DNA of 64,000 bases from Paenibacillus sp. EZ-K15 (GTDB lineage Bacteria > Bacillota > Bacilli > Paenibacillales > Paenibacillaceae): NCBI RefSeq assembly GCF_002573715.1, contig NZ_PDHM01000008.1, positions 87,351 to 151,350 on the forward strand, written 5' to 3'. Below the pieces are notes generated by a model, which worked only from the letters and a program-made list of their open reading frames with translations, had not been told where the DNA came from and searched no databases. Made by a program: the position numbers and the translations under genes. Below, in pieces: positions 9,762-18,702 of the stretch; position 1 is the first letter of the stretch; the number at the start of each line of letters is the position of its first letter.

Positions 9762-10370
9762 TCAACGGCGACGTCTGCCTTTGCCGGATGTTTTGCGCGA
9801 TCCGGAGCGGCGTCGGCTTCTCGAGGAACGGCGTCTTCTTGGTCTATATTCGTAGCCGTCCTCATTCTGATCTGTAAATGCGCTTTGAGACGAACCGCTG
9901 CCGCCTCCTTTTTTCTTCTTAAGCGCGCCTGCCAGCACGGAGAATATGGGCGCAAGCTGCTGGAAGCCCTGCATGACCTTTTGTACCTTGCCAATATTGC
10001 TAACGATGCCGTCGATGCCGCCCATCCGATCGATGAGGCCCTTGATGTCGCTCATATTGTTGACTCCGAGCCCGCCGAGGAGCTTGCCTAATCCGCCTCC
10101 ACCGCCGCTGCCGCTGCTGCCTCCTCCGCCAAGGAGACCTGCCAGGCCACCGCCGCCGGAATTCGTGGATGGAGCCAGAGCCGAAGCCGAAGCCTCCATG
10201 TCCGTTACACCGTCGGTATATGGATATAACGCGGTTTCACCCACTTCCGGATAATCGCTGTATGGAGAGATGCCAGGGTATGGCGATGGCGCCTGCGGCA
10301 GTGATTCATTTTCAATGAGGGAGCGCTGGTTGGTCGGTCGACGGTGATAATAGTGAGAATGACGCGTCAT
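9762..10370 (-). CDS. Low-complexity basic protein, YqfQ/VrrA-like
   Basis: 202 residues on the minus strand. A Pro/Tyr-rich N-terminus is followed by a Gly/Ser-rich central run (about 75-100) and a short conserved-looking core (MSDIKGLIDRMGG, NIGKVQKVMQGFQQLAPIF, about 105-145). The C-terminus is strongly Arg/Ser/Lys-rich. The core resembles the YqfQ/VrrA group of Bacillales, whose members may be spore or coat associated; that link is inference. A well-placed SD (AAAGGAAAG on the minus strand) supports the start at 10370. Confidence 0.6.
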   Translation of the reverse strand: MTRHSHYYHRRPTNQRSLIENESLPQAPSPYPGISPYSDYPEVGETALYPYTDGVTDMEASASALAPSTNSGGGGLAGLLGGGGSSGSGGGGGLGKLLGGLGVNNMSDIKGLIDRMGGIDGIVSNIGKVQKVMQGFQQLAPIFSVLAGALKKKKGGGSGSSQSAFTDQNEDGYEYRPRRRRSSRSRRRSGSRKTSGKGRRRR

Positions 10371-10658
10371 GATATCACTTTCCTTTTTGAGTTAAGATAC
10401 TATACTGTATGATGCGGGCGGGCGATGGGTTTAGGCGGATGTCCCGATTTTCGGGATAGGAGCGGAATCGGGCGATAGCCCAGGAAGATTTTGGCGAGCA
10501 CTGGAGATGCGAAATGTGAGCGTGTATAAGGGATGCTGCCTCTGGGTAATGGTTGTCCTGTAGTGCGTGAAATCGTTAATGCTTGAAAATACTATATCCG
10601 CTCGGGTACAATGGGAGTGCGAGTGTTATACACAGTAACAATAGGGGATGATCATCCA

Positions 10659-10949
10659 GTGCAATTAAAGAAGCTAAATGATAAAAGCATCGATCAATTA
10701 TTCGAAGCGATATTAACCCTGGGCAGTGTGGAAGAGTGCTATGTATTCTTCGATGATCTCTGCACCGTTAACGAAATTCAGTCCTTGTCGCAGCGGCTGG
10801 AAGTGGCGCGCATGCTGGGCAAGGGATGCACATACAACCAGATTGAAGCAGAAACGGGAGCCAGCACCGCAACGATTTCGCGTGTGAAGCGTTGCCTGAA
10901 CTACGGCAATGACGGTTATAAAATGACGCTGGAGCGTTTAGGACGTTAA
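10659..10949 (+). CDS. yerC: YerC/YecD-type TrpR-superfamily DNA-binding protein
   Basis: Starting from GTG 10659 (QLKKLNDKSIDQLFEAIL) gives 96 residues, the normal family size; an upstream in-frame ATG at 10611 would add 16 atypical residues. The body carries the family signature EIQSLSQRLEVARML and the TrpR-like helix-turn-helix GASTATISRVKRCLNYG. Such proteins are small DNA-binding regulators of uncertain target. The next gene starts 4 bp after its stop, suggesting one transcript. Confidence 0.85.
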   Translation: MQLKKLNDKSIDQLFEAILTLGSVEECYVFFDDLCTVNEIQSLSQRLEVARMLGKGCTYNQIEAETGASTATISRVKRCLNYGNDGYKMTLERLGR

Positions 10950-10953
10950 ACTT

Positions 10954-11718
10954 ATGACGAAGCCGGGTGTGCTGGTTATTAGTCATGGTTCACGTGAACA
11001 GAAATGGGTGTCGCTGGTGGACGAAGCTGTCCAGAAGCTGGCCTCTCATATGGATATACCGGTCGTATCTTCGTACCTGGAATTGGTAGAGGACCGTCTG
11101 ATTCAGGACGGCATTACGGACTTGGAAGACCAGGGTGTCACCGACATTGTGGTCATTCCTCTATTTGTCTCGTCCGGCAGCACACATGTCGACGAAATAG
11201 CTTATGCTATAGGAGCGAAGGCCGTTCCGGACATGGAGACGGACCTGGCGCCGTTTCGGGTCCAGTCCCGGGTTCATTTTGGTACACCTATGGACGACGA
11301 CCCCGAGATGGCGGCCATGGTATGGGATAAGGTAAAAGAGCTGTCCGTTAACCCTGCGAAGGAGATTATTCTTCTCGTCGGACACGGCAGCCGGCATGAT
11401 CTGTTTCGCAGCCGCTGGGAAAAGGGTATTAACTCTTTGGCACAGCGAGTTAGCGAGGTAAGCGGAACAAGCGCAGATTATGCCTTACTCAGTCCCGGCG
11501 ATGTTCGGGACAAGGTGACAGCATGGATGGAGCGCGGCTGCGATGTGATCGTAGCTCCGCTTTTTTTAAGTGAGGGGTATTTTACGGAGAAGGTGATACC
11601 TGATCGGCTCGAGGGGCTGGAATGCCGATATTCAGGCAGAACCTTGCTTCCGCATCCGCTGCTGCCGCAGTGGATGGAGTCGCAGGCTAAACTTCTTCTT
11701 CTATCCTTGAAATCATAA
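10954..11718 (+). CDS. CbiX-type sirohydrochlorin chelatase
   Basis: 254 residues with two tandem CbiX half-domains. The first begins VLVISHGSREQKW with the metal-binding His, and has PLFVSSGSTHVDEI. The second begins ILLVGHGSRHD and has APLFLSEGYFTEKV. CbiX proteins insert Co2+ or Fe2+ into sirohydrochlorin for cobalamin or siroheme. No other tetrapyrrole gene is nearby, so the substrate is unclear. It lies 4 bp downstream of yerC and 18 bp upstream of the lipid kinase gene. Confidence 0.85.
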   Translation: MTKPGVLVISHGSREQKWVSLVDEAVQKLASHMDIPVVSSYLELVEDRLIQDGITDLEDQGVTDIVVIPLFVSSGSTHVDEIAYAIGAKAVPDMETDLAPFRVQSRVHFGTPMDDDPEMAAMVWDKVKELSVNPAKEIILLVGHGSRHDLFRSRWEKGINSLAQRVSEVSGTSADYALLSPGDVRDKVTAWMERGCDVIVAPLFLSEGYFTEKVIPDRLEGLECRYSGRTLLPHPLLPQWMESQAKLLLLSLKS

Positions 11719-11736
11719 GTAGGTGGCGTATCGTTA

Positions 11737-12618
11737 ATGAGAAATGCAAGGTTAATCTATAATCCAACCTCCGGCCGGGAGGAAATGAAGCGTCGGCTTG
11801 CTGATATATTGAACCGTCTGGACAGTGCTGGCATCGAAACCTCCTGTCATGCAACAACCGGAGAGGGGGATGCGACCCGTGAAGCGGCTGATGCCGTCGA
11901 ACGCGGATACGATCTTGTGATCGCAGCTGGCGGAGACGGTACGCTGAATGAGGTCATCAACGGGATGGCCGGCAGGGATAACCTTCCGCCGCTGGGTATT
12001 TTCCCGATGGGAACCACAAATGATTTTGCGCGGGCGCTCGGCATCTCGAAGAACTGGGAGGAGTACTGCGACCTGGTGATTCGGGGCGAGACGCGTCCGA
12101 TTGACGTGGGCAAAGCGAATGATCGTTACTTCATCAATATTGCGGGCGGCGGTACGCTGACCGAGCTCACATATGAGGTGCCAAGTAAGCTGAAGACGAT
12201 GATCGGGCAGCTGGCGTACTATTTGAAGGGGATCGAGAAAATGGTCAGCCTCGCGCCGCAGGAACTCATCATCAATGCCAGCGGTCATCCGGCGATCCAT
12301 GACGAGTTCATGGTGTTCCTCATTGCGAACAGCAACTCGGTCGGCGGCTTCGACAAAATCGCGCCGGGCGCAAGTATCGACGACGGCCTGTTCGACGTCA
12401 TTGCCCTGCGCAAGTGCAATCTGGCGGAGTTTGTGCGCGTGGCTACGATGGCTCTGCGCGGCGAGCATATCAACGACAAGCGGGTCGTGCATTTCCGCAC
12501 CGACTATATGGAGGTCGTCTCTCCGGGACCGGTTCAGCTGAACCTGGACGGCGAGTTCGGCGGCGTCCTGCCAGGCACGTTCCGTGTCCTGCCGCAGCAT
12601 TTAAGGATTTTTGGCTGA
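11737..12618 (+). CDS. dgkB: Diacylglycerol/lipid kinase (DgkB/YegS family)
   Basis: 293 residues with the DAGK catalytic core: an NPTSGRE nucleotide-binding start, AAGGDGTLNEVINGM near residue 67, and GTTNDFARAL. The later part has VGGFDKIAPGASIDDGLFDV, which supplies the active-site aspartates, and a C-terminal LDGEFGG. The family phosphorylates diacylglycerol for re-entry into phospholipid synthesis. In Bacillus the gene lies near rlmCD, as here. Confidence 0.9.
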   Translation: MRNARLIYNPTSGREEMKRRLADILNRLDSAGIETSCHATTGEGDATREAADAVERGYDLVIAAGGDGTLNEVINGMAGRDNLPPLGIFPMGTTNDFARALGISKNWEEYCDLVIRGETRPIDVGKANDRYFINIAGGGTLTELTYEVPSKLKTMIGQLAYYLKGIEKMVSLAPQELIINASGHPAIHDEFMVFLIANSNSVGGFDKIAPGASIDDGLFDVIALRKCNLAEFVRVATMALRGEHINDKRVVHFRTDYMEVVSPGPVQLNLDGEFGGVLPGTFRVLPQHLRIFG

Positions 12619-12783
12619 GATGGGGCAGGCGAGTAGGGCGATGGACCATTTTTAACGAGATGGAACAGCCGAGGATCGCCGCTTAGGCTCCGGGTTGTTG
12701 TAAGTAAATGATTGGATTTACAGGCTGGATGGATTGAATAACATACGAGGCTCCCGTATAATGATGGACGTGAGCTTGTGCGC

Positions 12784-12808
12784 TAAGCTCCCTTGGGGGA
12801 GCTTTTTG
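12784..12808 (+). terminator. Intrinsic terminator
   Basis: AAGCTCCC pairs with GGGAGCTT around a short loop, followed by T residues. Confidence 0.75.
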
Positions 12809-12860
12809 TTGTTTAAGCGAATGAAGGTTAACGGAAGATCATCCATTTTTATGAAGTGTG

Positions 12861-13028
12861 TGTTCAAAAAGGTCGGTTTTCAGCACCGAGAAGGTTGGAT
12901 GAAACTAGGGACTGAGGAGTGGAGCGTACGCTTGGGTACGTGAGCACCGGAAGGCCCGGCTGAATTCAAGATTCGATGCCGAGTAGCTTCCTGATTCACT
13001 TCGTGATCAAAAGCGGGCTTTTTGAACA
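12861..13028. repeat. 168-bp inverted-repeat-bounded element (MITE/REP-like)
   Basis: TGTTCAAAAAGGTCGGTTTT at the left end is nearly the reverse complement of the sequence ending TTTTTGAACA at the right, about 17 of 20 positions. The interior has further small stems (AGCGTAC...GTACGT; GATTCAC...GTGATC) and no open frame. I recall related dispersed sequences in Paenibacillus genomes, but only one copy is in this window. Function as mobile repeat or structured RNA is inference. Confidence 0.55.
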
Positions 13029-13109
13029 ACTTCTATTATGGATGGGACGCCGAATGGGAATATAGAGTAGTAAGAGACAAGTTGAACGGAAAGAAGTGAA
13101 CAGCACATC

Positions 13110-14678
13110 ATGAAGAAGAACCGCAAGGGAAGCGACACGCGCCGCAGCGGCAAGCCCGCGGCTTCGGCGGCCCTCCTGGACCTGCCGGTGGCTAAGAACG
13201 ACGAGGTCGTGATCGATATTATAGGAATGAACCATGACGGGGAAGGGGTCGGCCGTGCCGACGGCTACACCCTGTTCGTTCAGGGCGCCCTGCCGGGCGA
13301 GAAGGCCCGGGTGAAGGTGCTCAAGACCAAGAAGCAGTATGGCTACGCCAAGCTGCTGGAGCTGGTCGAGCAGAGCCCGAACCGCATCGCGGCCCCGTGC
13401 CCGATCTACGACCAATGCGGCGGCTGCCAGCTGCAGCATATGAGTTATGCCGGACAGCTGGAGTGGAAGCGCCAGCTGGTGGTGGACAACCTGGAGCGCA
13501 TCGGGAAGCTGCGGGTGGTGCGTGAGGCGGAAGGTGCTGGAGAGACGCGTGTGGACGACGAGTGGAGTGGCACAGATGGTGGAGGGGACATTGAGAATTC
13601 TGAAACCAATGGGGCCAATCCTGCCGTGTCCGGCGTTGATTTAGATCAACAGGGGATCCTCGTGCGTCCGACACTCGGCATGAGCGAGCCTTGGCGCTAT
13701 CGGAACAAGTCCCAGGTGCCTATCGGCGTTACGGAAGGCGGCCTTGTCGGAGGCTTCTATGCCCGCGGCAGCCACCGGATCGTGGACATGGAGACGTGCC
13801 TCATCCAGCATGAGCAGAACGACGAGGTCGTCAGCCGCGTCAAAGCTATCGGACGGAAGCTAGGCATTACGGCGTACAATGAAGAGACGGGCCAAGGCCT
13901 GCTTCGCCATGTGGTGGTGAAGATCGGTTTTGCTACCCGTGAGATGATGATTGTACTCGTCACCAATGGCGAGCGGATTCCACGCGTGAACGAGTGGATC
14001 GCTGCCATCCGTGAGGAACTCCCGGCCGTGGTGAGTGTTTGCCAGAACGTGAACACACGCAAAACGAACGTGATTTTCGGGGATGTTACCCGCGTCCTGT
14101 GGGGGCGTGAGGTCATCCATGACTATATCGGAGATGTAAAGTTCGCGATTTCGGCGCGTTCCTTCTATCAGGTGAACCCGGCCCAGACGGAAGTGCTGTA
14201 CGGGAAGACGGTGGAGTATGCGGGATTAACCGGGGAAGAGACCGTGATTGATGCCTATTGCGGCATCGGGACGATATCTCTGTTCTTAGCCCAACATGCC
14301 AAGAAGGTGTATGGAGTCGAGATTGTGAAGGAAGCGATCGAGGATGCGCGTGTCAATGCAGAACTGAACGGTATGAAGCATGTGGAGTTTGAAGTCGGCG
14401 CGTCCGAAGACGTGATTCCACGGTGGAAAGAGCAGGGCATCGAGGCTGATGTCATCGTGGTCGATCCTCCTCGTAAGGGCTGCGATCCTCGTTTGCTGGA
14501 GACGATACTTGAGATGAAGCCGGAACGGGTGGTGTACGTGAGTTGTAATCCGTCCACGCTGGCAAGGGATTTGAGGGTGCTGGAGGATGGCGGGTATCGC
14601 ACGGTGGAGGTTACGCCGGTGGATATGTTTCCGCATACGAGCCATGTGGAGAGTGTGGCGGTGTTGATGAGAAAGTAA
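13110..14678 (+). CDS. rlmCD: 23S rRNA (uracil-5-)-methyltransferase, RlmCD/RumA family
   Basis: 522 residues. It has an N-terminal basic extension, a TRAM domain (about 28-90), an iron-sulphur motif [17 protein letters not shown] (about 97-113), then the SAM-binding core. The latter includes the [12 protein letters not shown] region, [24 protein letters not shown] and the nucleophile loop [14 protein letters not shown]. The family makes m5U in 23S rRNA. A hydrophilic insertion of about 45 residues after [10 protein letters not shown] (about 138-185) is longer than usual and of low complexity. Confidence 0.92.
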   Translation: MKKNRKGSDTRRSGKPAASAALLDLPVAKNDEVVIDIIGMNHDGEGVGRADGYTLFVQGALPGEKARVKVLKTKKQYGYAKLLELVEQSPNRIAAPCPIYDQCGGCQLQHMSYAGQLEWKRQLVVDNLERIGKLRVVREAEGAGETRVDDEWSGTDGGGDIENSETNGANPAVSGVDLDQQGILVRPTLGMSEPWRYRNKSQVPIGVTEGGLVGGFYARGSHRIVDMETCLIQHEQNDEVVSRVKAIGRKLGITAYNEETGQGLLRHVVVKIGFATREMMIVLVTNGERIPRVNEWIAAIREELPAVVSVCQNVNTRKTNVIFGDVTRVLWGREVIHDYIGDVKFAISARSFYQVNPAQTEVLYGKTVEYAGLTGEETVIDAYCGIGTISLFLAQHAKKVYGVEIVKEAIEDARVNAELNGMKHVEFEVGASEDVIPRWKEQGIEADVIVVDPPRKGCDPRLLETILEMKPERVVYVSCNPSTLARDLRVLEDGGYRTVEVTPVDMFPHTSHVESVAVLMRK

Positions 14679-14812
14679 TACAGGGTATAAATCCCTTTTA
14701 ACAAAGGTTGTTTTAATGAAACAGATATAGATTGATACAGCACCTGATATGGCTGTAAGATATTAAATTGATCTTAAATGAATCTTCAACAAATGGTGAA
14801 AATTCAACATAG

Positions 14813-14849
14813 AAAGACACTTTCAGCAATTAGGAAAGTGTCTTTTTTT
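14813..14849 (+). terminator. Intrinsic terminator downstream of rlmCD
   Basis: AAAGACACTTTC pairs with GAAAGTGTCTTT, followed by T residues. It abuts the integrase remnant. Confidence 0.85.
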
Positions 14850-15058
14850 GTGCACGAGAAGAAAACAGAGAATCGAATTTATCAGTTGCACCTTGATAGC
14901 TCAACCGAGAGCATAGCCATAAATATTCATGGTATCGTGATGTCACCATGTCCCAGACGCTCTGAAATGATTTTAGCAGCATGTACACCTTGGTTAATAA
15001 GCAACGTTGCTGACGTATGCTTCAGATCGTGGAAACGAATATAACGTAATCCATGAAA
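14848..15058 (-). pseudogene. Tyrosine recombinase (phage integrase) C-terminal remnant
   Basis: The minus strand reads RYIRFHDLKHTSATLLINQ then HAAKIISERLGHGDIT, the His-x-x-Arg/Lys-His and LGH catalytic segments of a tyrosine integrase. It then shifts frame into MNIYGYAL (the tyrosine nucleophile region) and again into GATDKFDSLF. At least two frameshifts and loss of the N-terminal part make it dead. Its position between core gene rlmCD and the AT-rich accessory genes marks the left border of an integrated island. Confidence 0.8.
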
Positions 15059-15307
15059 TGAATCAATTAGTATTCATTGAAAACGCTCAAGGGGCGCTCT
15101 AATACCTTGGATCAGGAACATCTAGGGATCTTCTTAGTGAAAAGATCGAAACGTTAATATATGATCTGGATCATTATTTCGTATAGCATGTTGTCTTAAA
15201 ATAGTGTATTCTATTAATTTGCAAGGTATTATACTTGAAAAATAATCTACGAAATGTTAAGCTGCTTATATATGGAACGGATGTTCGGGAGTAAGGGGTG
15301 GGCAATA
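15059..15307. promoter_or_regulatory. Gap holding the methyltransferase promoter region
   Basis: AT-rich with several TATA-like hexamers (for example near 15228) but no single convincing -35/-10 pair. The first part may still be decayed integrase sequence. Confidence 0.3.
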
Positions 15308-17017
15308 TTGGAAAATAAAAAGCTGTTAGCGGTTGATTTGTTTTCTGGAGCGGGTGGATTAAGTCTAGGTTTCTTGCAAACGGGTCAAGTGAAAATTGTA
15401 GCCGCGGTGGAAAACAATGAGTCTGCCCAAAAAACGTATAAAAGAAATCATGATCGTTACAATCTTGAGAATGATGATAGAAATATTACATATTTCAACG
15501 ATATTAGAAAAGTTAACTACAGAGAGATCATGGATGAATGTCAGAAGATCGATCTTGTTTTTGGTGGACCACCCTGTCAGGGCTTTTCGAATGCAAACCG
15601 TCAGAAGTCAGAACTCATTTCAACCAATAACCAGTTAGTCAAAGAATATGTAAGAGCAATTAAAGAATTAAATCCAGACGCTTTTGTAATGGAAAATGTA
15701 AAGGCCATGAAATCGGACAAACATAAATTTTTCTACTCATTAAAAGACCAAGAAGAGGTAGTAGAAGAATTAGGTATAGAACTAATACCCGATAAGGTTA
15801 TTTTAGGAAGGGAAAATAGCTTGACCGATGAACTGGTCTGTTTTCTCAGAGATTGCATTCAACGGAAAATCGATCTATCCCCATTTATTATAGGTGATAA
15901 GAATTTATTCTCTAAAATTAGTCACATAAGTAGAAAAGAGAAAGAGGCTCATATATATATTGCTAAAGCCCAAAATGCTTTACAGAAATCTTTCTCAAAC
16001 TGGAAGGAACAGCATAATAGTTATTGGAGTATTAATTATGAAGAACAGTGGATGAAGCTTGGGGTTTTGATCATGAAGAAAGATCCGACAGAATTATCCC
16101 GATTAGATCTTTTTAATACTTTAAATCAAATCATTGAAGTCCAAAAGATTTTGATGAAAATGAATGAAATTCAAGCGAACGACATTGAAATAGTTGATAT
16201 TTTACCTGATCATAAGAATATTTGTATTAAAGTGCAGACATACGGTGTAATGAGTTACTTAATCTCTAAGTTTAGGAACCTAGGTTATACAATAAATGAA
16301 GAACACATTATAAATGCAGCGCATTTTGGTGCACCACAGCTTCGAGAACGCCTTGTTCTTATTGGAGTCAAAAAAGAATTCGTAGGGGATAATCCTGTAA
16401 TACTACCAAATTCTATTGTTAAAGAACCAAGTCGGTTTTATACAGTGGAGGATGCCATTGGAGATCTTGAGGAAATTGAACCGTTTATAACAATGGAAGC
16501 AGATCAGCCGATTGATAAACCACTACCTAAACGCAACAACCCGCTTCTTCAATACTTACGTGGAACTGATGATAAAGTCAAAAACCATGTTAGGACTGAA
16601 ACAACTAATACTGCTTTAGAAAGATTTAAAGTATTGGAGCCGGGGCAAAATTTCCATGATCTTGATGAGTCATACAAACAAACATATTCTGATCCTGGTA
16701 GAACTCAAAACACTGTTTATCTCAGACTTAATTACAAAACTCCATCCGGGACTGTTTTGAATGTTAGGAAATCAATGTGGATTCATCCGATTAAAAATAG
16801 AGCAATAAGTATTAGAGAAGCAGCGCGGCTTCAAACTTTTCCTGATGACTTTGTTTTTGAGGGTTCTAAAGATTCCCAGTATCAACAAATTGGAAATGCT
16901 GTTCCACCACTTTTGGGTAGGGCAGTGGCTGAACAGGTATTAAACTACCTAGGGGTATCTGTAATAGATACACTAAAAAATATAATAATGCCCCAGGAAA
17001 CAGATACAAAAATTTAA
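15308..17017 (+). CDS. DNA (cytosine-5) methyltransferase with a large insertion
   Basis: TTG 15308 follows AAGGGGTGG at a good distance and puts MENKKLLAVDLFSGAGG at the N-terminus; an upstream ATG (15254) lacks a site. About 569 residues. Motif I DLFSGAGG (10-17), motif IV GGPPCQGFS with catalytic Cys90, motif VI ENV (129-131), motif VIII QLRER (344-348), motif IX region REAARLQTFPDDF and motif X GNAVPP are all intact, so it should be active. ENV to QLRER spans about 214 residues where about 40 is usual, so an extra charged domain sits there. The usual recognition region follows motif VIII. It probably protects host DNA from the adjacent ATPase/nuclease operon. A hairpin after its stop suggests separate transcription. 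Confidence 0.92.
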   Translation: MENKKLLAVDLFSGAGGLSLGFLQTGQVKIVAAVENNESAQKTYKRNHDRYNLENDDRNITYFNDIRKVNYREIMDECQKIDLVFGGPPCQGFSNANRQKSELISTNNQLVKEYVRAIKELNPDAFVMENVKAMKSDKHKFFYSLKDQEEVVEELGIELIPDKVILGRENSLTDELVCFLRDCIQRKIDLSPFIIGDKNLFSKISHISRKEKEAHIYIAKAQNALQKSFSNWKEQHNSYWSINYEEQWMKLGVLIMKKDPTELSRLDLFNTLNQIIEVQKILMKMNEIQANDIEIVDILPDHKNICIKVQTYGVMSYLISKFRNLGYTINEEHIINAAHFGAPQLRERLVLIGVKKEFVGDNPVILPNSIVKEPSRFYTVEDAIGDLEEIEPFITMEADQPIDKPLPKRNNPLLQYLRGTDDKVKNHVRTETTNTALERFKVLEPGQNFHDLDESYKQTYSDPGRTQNTVYLRLNYKTPSGTVLNVRKSMWIHPIKNRAISIREAARLQTFPDDFVFEGSKDSQYQQIGNAVPPLLGRAVAEQVLNYLGVSVIDTLKNIIMPQETDTKI

Positions 17018-17020
17018 GTA

Positions 17021-17060
17021 AAGAGTCTCTGCTCATTTTGAGTAGGAGGCTCTTTTATTT
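17021..17060 (+). terminator. Probable terminator after the methyltransferase
   Basis: AAAGAG...CTCTTTT with an imperfect inner stem (CTC/GAG), then T-rich sequence. It would separate the methyltransferase from the four-gene operon. Confidence 0.5.
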
Positions 17061-17226
17061 TGAAATAATGGATAACCATTTTTTATGAAGGATATAGGTC
17101 TCATGTGTCGAATAATGCAGTATATAATAGTCGTATTGGCATATTCATTTTTTAAAACAAGTGGTTGTCAGAGGCAGCTGCTTATTTATTTCACATAAAT
17201 ACTTTTCAAAAATGGGAGTACTTTTT

Positions 17227-18702
17227 ATGAACATAGTTGTAACTCAGCCATCTGCTACACCAGTTATCCAAGCACTTCGTTCATTAGGATATAATGCAGG
17301 AACTGCAATAGCAGATTTGGTTGATAATAGCGTTGATGCGGGAGCAACTAAAATTACGGTTGTATTTAAATGTTTAGGAAACGATGGAACAATAATAATT
17401 GCAGATAACGGTTCCGGCATGGATGAGGATATGCTCCAAATAGCTATGAATATAGGATCGAAAGATCCACGTGCAAATAGGCCACCTAGAGAGCTTGGTA
17501 GATTTGGTATGGGACTTAAGACCGCCTCATTTTCTCTTGGTAAGAGGTTAAGTGTTCTTACCAAACATAAGGGCGCTTATGCACAACGGTGTTGGGACCT
17601 AGATCATGTGTCCCAATGTAATGAGTGGCAGCTGTTTACGAAGATTCCAGAAGAAGTTAGGGAGTTAATGAACAAAATTGAAGGAGATAGCGGCACAGTT
17701 ATTTGTATAGATAAGCTGGATCGCTTTATGGGAGCGGGAACTGCAAATACAATACATGAAAGTAGCTTTTTCACCAAAGTTCGGCGGATACATAATCACT
17801 TAGAGTTTGTTTTTCACTCCATAATTGAATATGACAAGGTCCAGATTATCTTAAACGAAAATGTTCTTGATCCTTGGGATCCTTTTATGATTAAACATCC
17901 TTCAACTGTGGAAGGTGAAACACAGGTTTTAAACATCAATGGAAACAGAATAAAAGTTAAATATTATGTACTGCCTCATGCCTCATTTCTAAATGAACAA
18001 GAATATAAAAGAGCAGGAGGTAATAGAGGATGGCGAGACCACCAAGGTTTTTATATATATCGCGAGAATAGACTCGTATATTACGGTGATTGGTTGGGGA
18101 TGTTTCAGAAGGATGCTTCATGTCAACTGGCAAGAATTCGGGTAGACCTGCCGAATATGGCAGATAATGACTGGCAGGTAGATATAAAAAAGTCAGCTGT
18201 TATTCCACCTGATAATGCTAAAATAAGGCTTGAATCAATAGCAAAATTTGTTCGAAAAATTTCTCGTGATATCTTTTACTTTAGGACCCAAGGCTCCAAT
18301 TCTAACCAAACTTTTAAAGGGAGTCTCAATACATGGGAGTTGTCGGGTAGTGACGAAGGGCAGCAATTTATTTTAAATAGGAATCATCCTATTTTATCAG
18401 AAATTCAGAAAAAAATAGATGAGGAAACAGCAAGACTTCTTAACATGTATTTAAAGTTCGTTCAATTGGGATCACCCAGTAATATCATTGATTCACCAAA
18501 AGTGGCGGAAGAAGTCATTCAAATGGTCACTGAGGCTATGAAAGAGTTAGTTGTTCAATTCTCTTCGACCTTAACTAAGCTTCGAGTTGTTGAGAATCAA
18601 CAACAGCTGTTAGATGCACTTATTACTCAACCTGCTTTTGATGGTTTAAATCGCGTCACGTTGAAATCAATTTTGGAAGAGGCGAATATCAGCTATGAAT
18701 GA
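17227..18702 (+). CDS. MORC/MutL-like GHKL ATPase of a restriction-type system
   Basis: ATG 17227 follows GGGAG at 8 bp. 491 residues. The N-terminal GHKL ATPase has an N-box with Asn34 and Asp37 (AIADLVDNSVDAGA), G1 ADNGSGMD (59-66), and G2 GRFGMGLKTASF (91-102). An S5-like transducer region and a helical C-terminus follow. It resembles the prokaryotic ATPases linked to Z1 proteins in restriction-modification loci, described as relatives of eukaryotic MORC. The residue normally Glu in the N-box is Asp30. The stop overlaps the next gene's ATG by 8 bp, so the two are translationally coupled. Predicted role: ATP-gated DNA clamp or sensor. Confidence 0.88.
   Translation: MNIVVTQPSATPVIQALRSLGYNAGTAIADLVDNSVDAGATKITVVFKCLGNDGTIIIADNGSGMDEDMLQIAMNIGSKDPRANRPPRELGRFGMGLKTASFSLGKRLSVLTKHKGAYAQRCWDLDHVSQCNEWQLFTKIPEEVRELMNKIEGDSGTVICIDKLDRFMGAGTANTIHESSFFTKVRRIHNHLEFVFHSIIEYDKVQIILNENVLDPWDPFMIKHPSTVEGETQVLNINGNRIKVKYYVLPHASFLNEQEYKRAGGNRGWRDHQGFYIYRENRLVYYGDWLGMFQKDASCQLARIRVDLPNMADNDWQVDIKKSAVIPPDNAKIRLESIAKFVRKISRDIFYFRTQGSNSNQTFKGSLNTWELSGSDEGQQFILNRNHPILSEIQKKIDEETARLLNMYLKFVQLGSPSNIIDSPKVAEEVIQMVTEAMKELVVQFSSTLTKLRVVENQQQLLDALITQPAFDGLNRVTLKSILEEANISYE

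Noticed and set aside
9946..10254. Pro-rich 102-codon frame
   Set aside because: Shadow of the Gly-rich stretch of the minus-strand YqfQ-like gene.
11752..12600. 282-codon minus-strand frame opposite the lipid kinase
   Set aside because: Shadow of a GC-rich gene; His/Arg/Val-rich and without homologous features.
14778..15044. 88-codon plus-strand frame after rlmCD
   Set aside because: Runs antisense through the integrase remnant and a terminator.
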